Source: Ruminococcus sp. UBA4383
Lineage (GTDB): Bacteria > Bacillota > Clostridia > Oscillospirales > Ruminococcaceae
Assembly: GCA_002389995.1 (NCBI GenBank)
Contig: DGRR01000217.1
Span: 1-6,398, forward strand
Length of the DNA: 6,398 nucleotides
Direction: 5' to 3'
Part shown: positions 3,541-6,398 of the stretch, one piece after another
Numbering within the stretch: position 1 is the stretch's first letter
Layout of the letters: every line of letters starts with the position of its first letter
The notes under the pieces: model-generated
What the model saw: the letters and a program-made list of their open reading frames with translations, nothing else
Told to the model about the DNA's origin: nothing
Database searches by the model: none
Made by a program: the position numbers and the translations under genes

Positions 3541-5581
3541 AGAAGAATTGTTACAGCAACAGCCCGATTTCCTTACAAAGGCGAAGAAAAAAGTGAACGG
3601 TCATCAGACTTATATCTGTCCTGTATGCGGCAACGGCAGCGGCAAGGACGGCACAGGAATTTGCCTTGATATATCAAGCAAGTCAATATTTCCGCATTGG
3701 AAGTGTTTCAACTGCGGTCTGTATGGTGACGTTGTTGAACTATGGAAAAAAGCAAATAATTTAACAGATGATAACGAAGCATTTACAACTGCTTATAGTC
3801 ATTTTGGAATAATTGTGGGTGATATGCCCGAAAAGGCACTTAGCAAGCCCGTAGAGCCACGCAAAGGAAAAACAGGTATAAGTATACCACCAAATTCAAA
3901 CGGCTTAAAAAACGGCATTAAAAGCACTTTAAACGGCATTGTAGAAAATAGCACCCCTGAAAAGCCTGTAAAAGAAGAATTTCAGCAGACAGATTACAGC
4001 AATTTCTTTTTACAAGCTAACAAAAACTTGAAATTAACAGATTATCACCGAGGAATCAGTCTTGATACGCTTAATCAGTTTAAGGTCGGGTTCGTGCAGG
4101 AATGGCGGCACCCGAAAGCCCCTGACAGCGTACCGACAAGCCCACGCCTGATAATACCAACTTCAAAAAACAGCTATCTTGCGAGGGATACAAGAGAAAA
4201 TCTCAGCGACATATTGAAACAATACGCTAAAAGCAAGGTCGGCAACATGAGTATATTCAATATCGATGCTCTTTTGCTGTCTGAAAAGCCTGTTTTTGTG
4301 GTCGAAGGCGAAATAGATGCTTTGTCAATCATTGATGCTGGCGGTGAAGCGGTAGGTCTCGGAAGTGTTTCAATGGTGAACCGACTGCTTGAAATTTTGC
4401 AGAATACAACGCAAAAGCCCAAAAAACCGCTTATTATTGCTCTTGATGATGATAAAAGCGGACAGGCGGCAGCAGTGAAACTCTCGGAAGGGCTTGACAA
4501 ACTGAATACTCCTTATTTGGTTTATAATTTTACAAAACCTTATAAAGATGCAAATGAATTTCTGATGCAGGACAGAAAAGGCTTTGCAGATAAGGTGGCA
4601 GCGGTCAACGAGAATCCCGAAAAAGCAATATATCAGGCAAATCACAGCAATTTTTCTTTTTTACAGGATTTTGTTAATACAATTGCTGAAAGTGCTGTTG
4701 ACACTCCCTACATAGCAACGGGATTTCCTGAATTTGATAATGCTCTTGACGGTGGACTTTACGAGGGCTTGTATATTATCGGAGCAATCAGCAGCTTAGG
4801 GAAAACAACATTTGCACTTCAAATTTGTGACAATATTGCAAAAAGCGGAAACGATATACTTATATTTTCGTTGGAAATGTCAAAATATGAGCTTATAGCA
4901 AAAAGTATATCACGATTGACTTTGCTTGACGTTCTCACCAATAGCGGAGATATTCGAAACGCAAAGACGGCACGAGGAATTACAACAGGGTCAAGATATG
5001 CAAAATATTCAGCGATGGAAAACGAAATAATTCAAAGAGCTATCGGAAACTATGGTAAATTCGCAAAAAATGTTTATATTCATGAGGGAATTGGCGATAT
5101 TGGTGTATCTCAAGTGAGGAAAACTATTGCCGAACATATCCGCATTACAGGCAAAAAACCTGTCATTCTCATTGACTACATTCAGATTTTAAGCCCGACA
5201 GATGTAAGGGCAACCGACAAGCAAAACATGGATAAATCAACACTGGAACTAAAAAGAATCTCCAGAGACTTCAAAATTCCAGTTCTCGCAATATCATCAT
5301 TCAATCGTGAAAGCTATAAATCCGCTGTAAGTTATGCCAGTTTCAAAGAATCAGGGGCGATTGAGTATAGTTCTGACATTCTTATTGGTCTGCAATTGGC
5401 AGGAGCAGGCAGTAAAAGTTTTGATGTTGATGCCGCAAAGGCAAAAGAACCACGGGAAATTGAACTTGTGATTCTGAAAAACAGAAACGGCAAAACAGGT
5501 CAGAAAATCGGATATGAATATTTCCCGAAATTCAATTATTTTCAGGAGAAGAAGGCATTAAAAAAGCAAGCAAGATTGTAA
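3515..5581 (+). CDS. Bifunctional primase-helicase (zinc finger, TOPRIM, DnaB-like)
   Basis: This 688-residue protein joins primase and helicase in one chain, like phage T7 gp4. An N-terminal CHC2-like zinc finger has CPVC (C35, C38) and CFNC (C64, C67), four cysteines instead of the usual Cys/His mix. After a variable linker (about 105-160), the primase core leads to a TOPRIM domain with VVEGEIDA (E264) and the acidic IALDDDKSG (311-313). The RecA/DnaB helicase part has Walker A GAISSLGKTT (423-432), Walker B VILIDYIQ (D554), SSFNRESY (R598) and KNRNGKTG (655-662). In the Walker A motif the canonical first glycine position is alanine. The ATG at 3506 is in frame, but GGAG at 3501-3504 is only one base from it and ten bases from the ATG at 3515, so 3515 is chosen. 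It overlaps the preceding gene by 26 bp. The likely role is unwinding and priming of the element's replication fork. Confidence 0.93.
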   Translation: MDTDRLAAKEELLQQQPDFLTKAKKKVNGHQTYICPVCGNGSGKDGTGICLDISSKSIFPHWKCFNCGLYGDVVELWKKANNLTDDNEAFTTAYSHFGIIVGDMPEKALSKPVEPRKGKTGISIPPNSNGLKNGIKSTLNGIVENSTPEKPVKEEFQQTDYSNFFLQANKNLKLTDYHRGISLDTLNQFKVGFVQEWRHPKAPDSVPTSPRLIIPTSKNSYLARDTRENLSDILKQYAKSKVGNMSIFNIDALLLSEKPVFVVEGEIDALSIIDAGGEAVGLGSVSMVNRLLEILQNTTQKPKKPLIIALDDDKSGQAAAVKLSEGLDKLNTPYLVYNFTKPYKDANEFLMQDRKGFADKVAAVNENPEKAIYQANHSNFSFLQDFVNTIAESAVDTPYIATGFPEFDNALDGGLYEGLYIIGAISSLGKTTFALQICDNIAKSGNDILIFSLEMSKYELIAKSISRLTLLDVLTNSGDIRNAKTARGITTGSRYAKYSAMENEIIQRAIGNYGKFAKNVYIHEGIGDIGVSQVRKTIAEHIRITGKKPVILIDYIQILSPTDVRATDKQNMDKSTLELKRISRDFKIPVLAISSFNRESYKSAVSYASFKESGAIEYSSDILIGLQLAGAGSKSFDVDAAKAKEPREIELVILKNRNGKTGQKIGYEYFPKFNYFQEKKALKKQARL

Positions 5582-5593
5582 AAGGAGTTGTAA

Positions 5594-5896
5594 ATGGAAA
5601 TAAATTTTGATAAACTTAATCAGATATGCAAAAATAAGCCTGTGAAAGTAGAAAAAGCTACATCGGAACTCACAAACGAAGAAAAAATAACAATAGCTGA
5701 AAGAATAATTAACAATTACCATGTCAACAGAAAAATTGCCGCAGGCTGCAAAGAGCAGATTTTGAAAGATATCAGGGCAAATAAAGATATTCACTTCATA
5801 CTCTGTCTTGCTGCGGAAGTCATTGGTCGACTTGACGGAACAAACGACAAATTCTATTTAGAGGTCAAGGAAGCGTTGGAAAGTGCATCGAGGTAA
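5594..5896 (+). CDS. 100-residue conserved-looking protein, function unknown
   Basis: I do not recognise this 100-residue protein. It is charged, soluble and probably all-helical, with no membrane segment or metal motif; single cysteines occur at residues about 12, 52 and 71. AAGGAG (5582-5587) lies six bases before the ATG, and the gene starts 12 bp after the primase-helicase stop and ends four bases before the nuclease start. This packing shows it belongs to the same operon, so a part in replication or DNA processing is likely but not shown by the sequence. The clean ribosome site and operon position support a real gene. Confidence 0.78.
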   Translation: MEINFDKLNQICKNKPVKVEKATSELTNEEKITIAERIINNYHVNRKIAAGCKEQILKDIRANKDIHFILCLAAEVIGRLDGTNDKFYLEVKEALESASR

Positions 5897-5900
5897 AACA

Positions 5901-6398
5901 ATGAAAAGCGAATCAATTTCAGCGGAAAAGAAAAGGTTTTGCAAGTCTCTGACAATCATCACCGACACCAGAGAGCAGCAGAACAGTCATATTCTGAAAG
6001 CCCTTGACGATATGGGCATTAAGCACGAAGCCCGAAAGTTGCATTTCGGAGACTATTCTTTCAGGCTTGACAGTGGAGAGGATTTCACTTTGTCATGTAT
6101 CATAGAGCGCAAAAGCGGCTTAAATGAAGTGTGGGGAAACATCACAACCGACAGAGAACGATTTGAAAAAGAAATTGACGGCTTATTTAGGCTTACAGGC
6201 GGTGCAGTCTTATTGCTTGAAAACTGTCCGAGCCGTGAATATCTGCGAAATTATACCGTTCCTGCGTGGCAAATGCAGGCACAGGGGCGCAAAGTCTCAG
6301 GAATCGGCGGATACATTGACGCAACTTTCAGAGCGTGGGAGAGTGCTAACAGATACCGCTTACAGGTGCATTGCCTTGACGGCACGGACAACACGGCA
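5901..6398 (+). CDS. ERCC4/XPF-type nuclease, 3' end cut by the window
   Basis: The first 166 codons are present and no stop is reached by the window edge. Residues 18-107 form an ERCC4-type nuclease domain, the fold of XPF/Mus81 and of archaeal Hef: TIITDTREQ (D22, E25), FGDYSF (D51), IIERKSGLNE (E69, R70, K71), then DRERFEKEI (84-92) and a hydrophobic strand AVLLLEN. The family signature is GDY followed by ERKxxxD; here the last Asp position is Asn75 followed by Glu76, a conservative change. Such nucleases cut branched or flap DNA, so this one may resolve replication or recombination intermediates of the element. GAGG (5890-5893) overlaps the end of the preceding gene, seven bases before this ATG, so the two are translated together. 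A C-terminal helix-hairpin-helix domain, if any, lies outside. Confidence 0.9.
   Translation, partial: MKSESISAEKKRFCKSLTIITDTREQQNSHILKALDDMGIKHEARKLHFGDYSFRLDSGEDFTLSCIIERKSGLNEVWGNITTDRERFEKEIDGLFRLTGGAVLLLENCPSREYLRNYTVPAWQMQAQGRKVSGIGGYIDATFRAWESANRYRLQVHCLDGTDNTA

Noticed and set aside
4174..4645. Minus-strand frames opposite the TOPRIM region
   Set aside because: They lie fully inside the primase-helicase gene with its intact catalytic motifs; no promoter or ribosome site supports them.

Overview
The window looks like the replication module of a plasmid or integrative conjugative element (ICE) from a low-to-mid GC Gram-positive anaerobe, probably a Clostridia (Oscillospiraceae/Ruminococcus-like) gut bacterium. 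The basis is the AT-rich coding style, strong AAAGGAG/GGAG ribosome sites, near-consensus sigma-A promoters with 17-bp spacers, and the protein families present. The host assignment is inference. No relaxase, integrase or att site lies in the window, so plasmid and ICE cannot be told apart.

Left part (1-785): a VapC-type PIN-domain toxin, whose antitoxin must lie upstream of the window, ends at a bidirectional terminator. Convergent to it is a 53-residue ribbon-helix-helix (RHH) regulator on the minus strand. It is divergent from the plus-strand genes, and the shared intergenic region holds two back-to-back promoters and several TATCA/TGATA repeats, a plausible autoregulatory switch.

Middle part (785-2985): a small membrane-anchored coiled-coil protein, then a four-cysteine zinc-ribbon protein whose 3' end runs into an array of 31-bp direct repeats (iterons). 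A perfect consensus promoter lies between the fourth and fifth repeat and drives a 407-aa, multi-winged-helix, probable replication initiator. The gene ends in a strong terminator.

Origin-like region (2986-3285): about 300 bp without a gene, holding three exact 22-bp-spaced repeats of a second kind, an 18-bp perfect palindrome, an AT-rich stretch and a GC-rich hairpin. The hairpin overlaps a good promoter, with the -35 box in its loop. This is a candidate oriV (or oriT) fused to the promoter of the right-hand operon.

Right part (3286-6398): a tightly packed operon with a small acidic protein, a primase-helicase (zinc finger, TOPRIM and DnaB-like RecA domains in one chain), a 100-aa unknown, and an ERCC4/XPF-type nuclease cut by the window edge. 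Taken together, the initiator and iterons would open the origin, the primase-helicase would prime and unwind, the nuclease would process branched DNA, and VapC and the RHH protein would serve maintenance and control. The joint role is inference from family knowledge.
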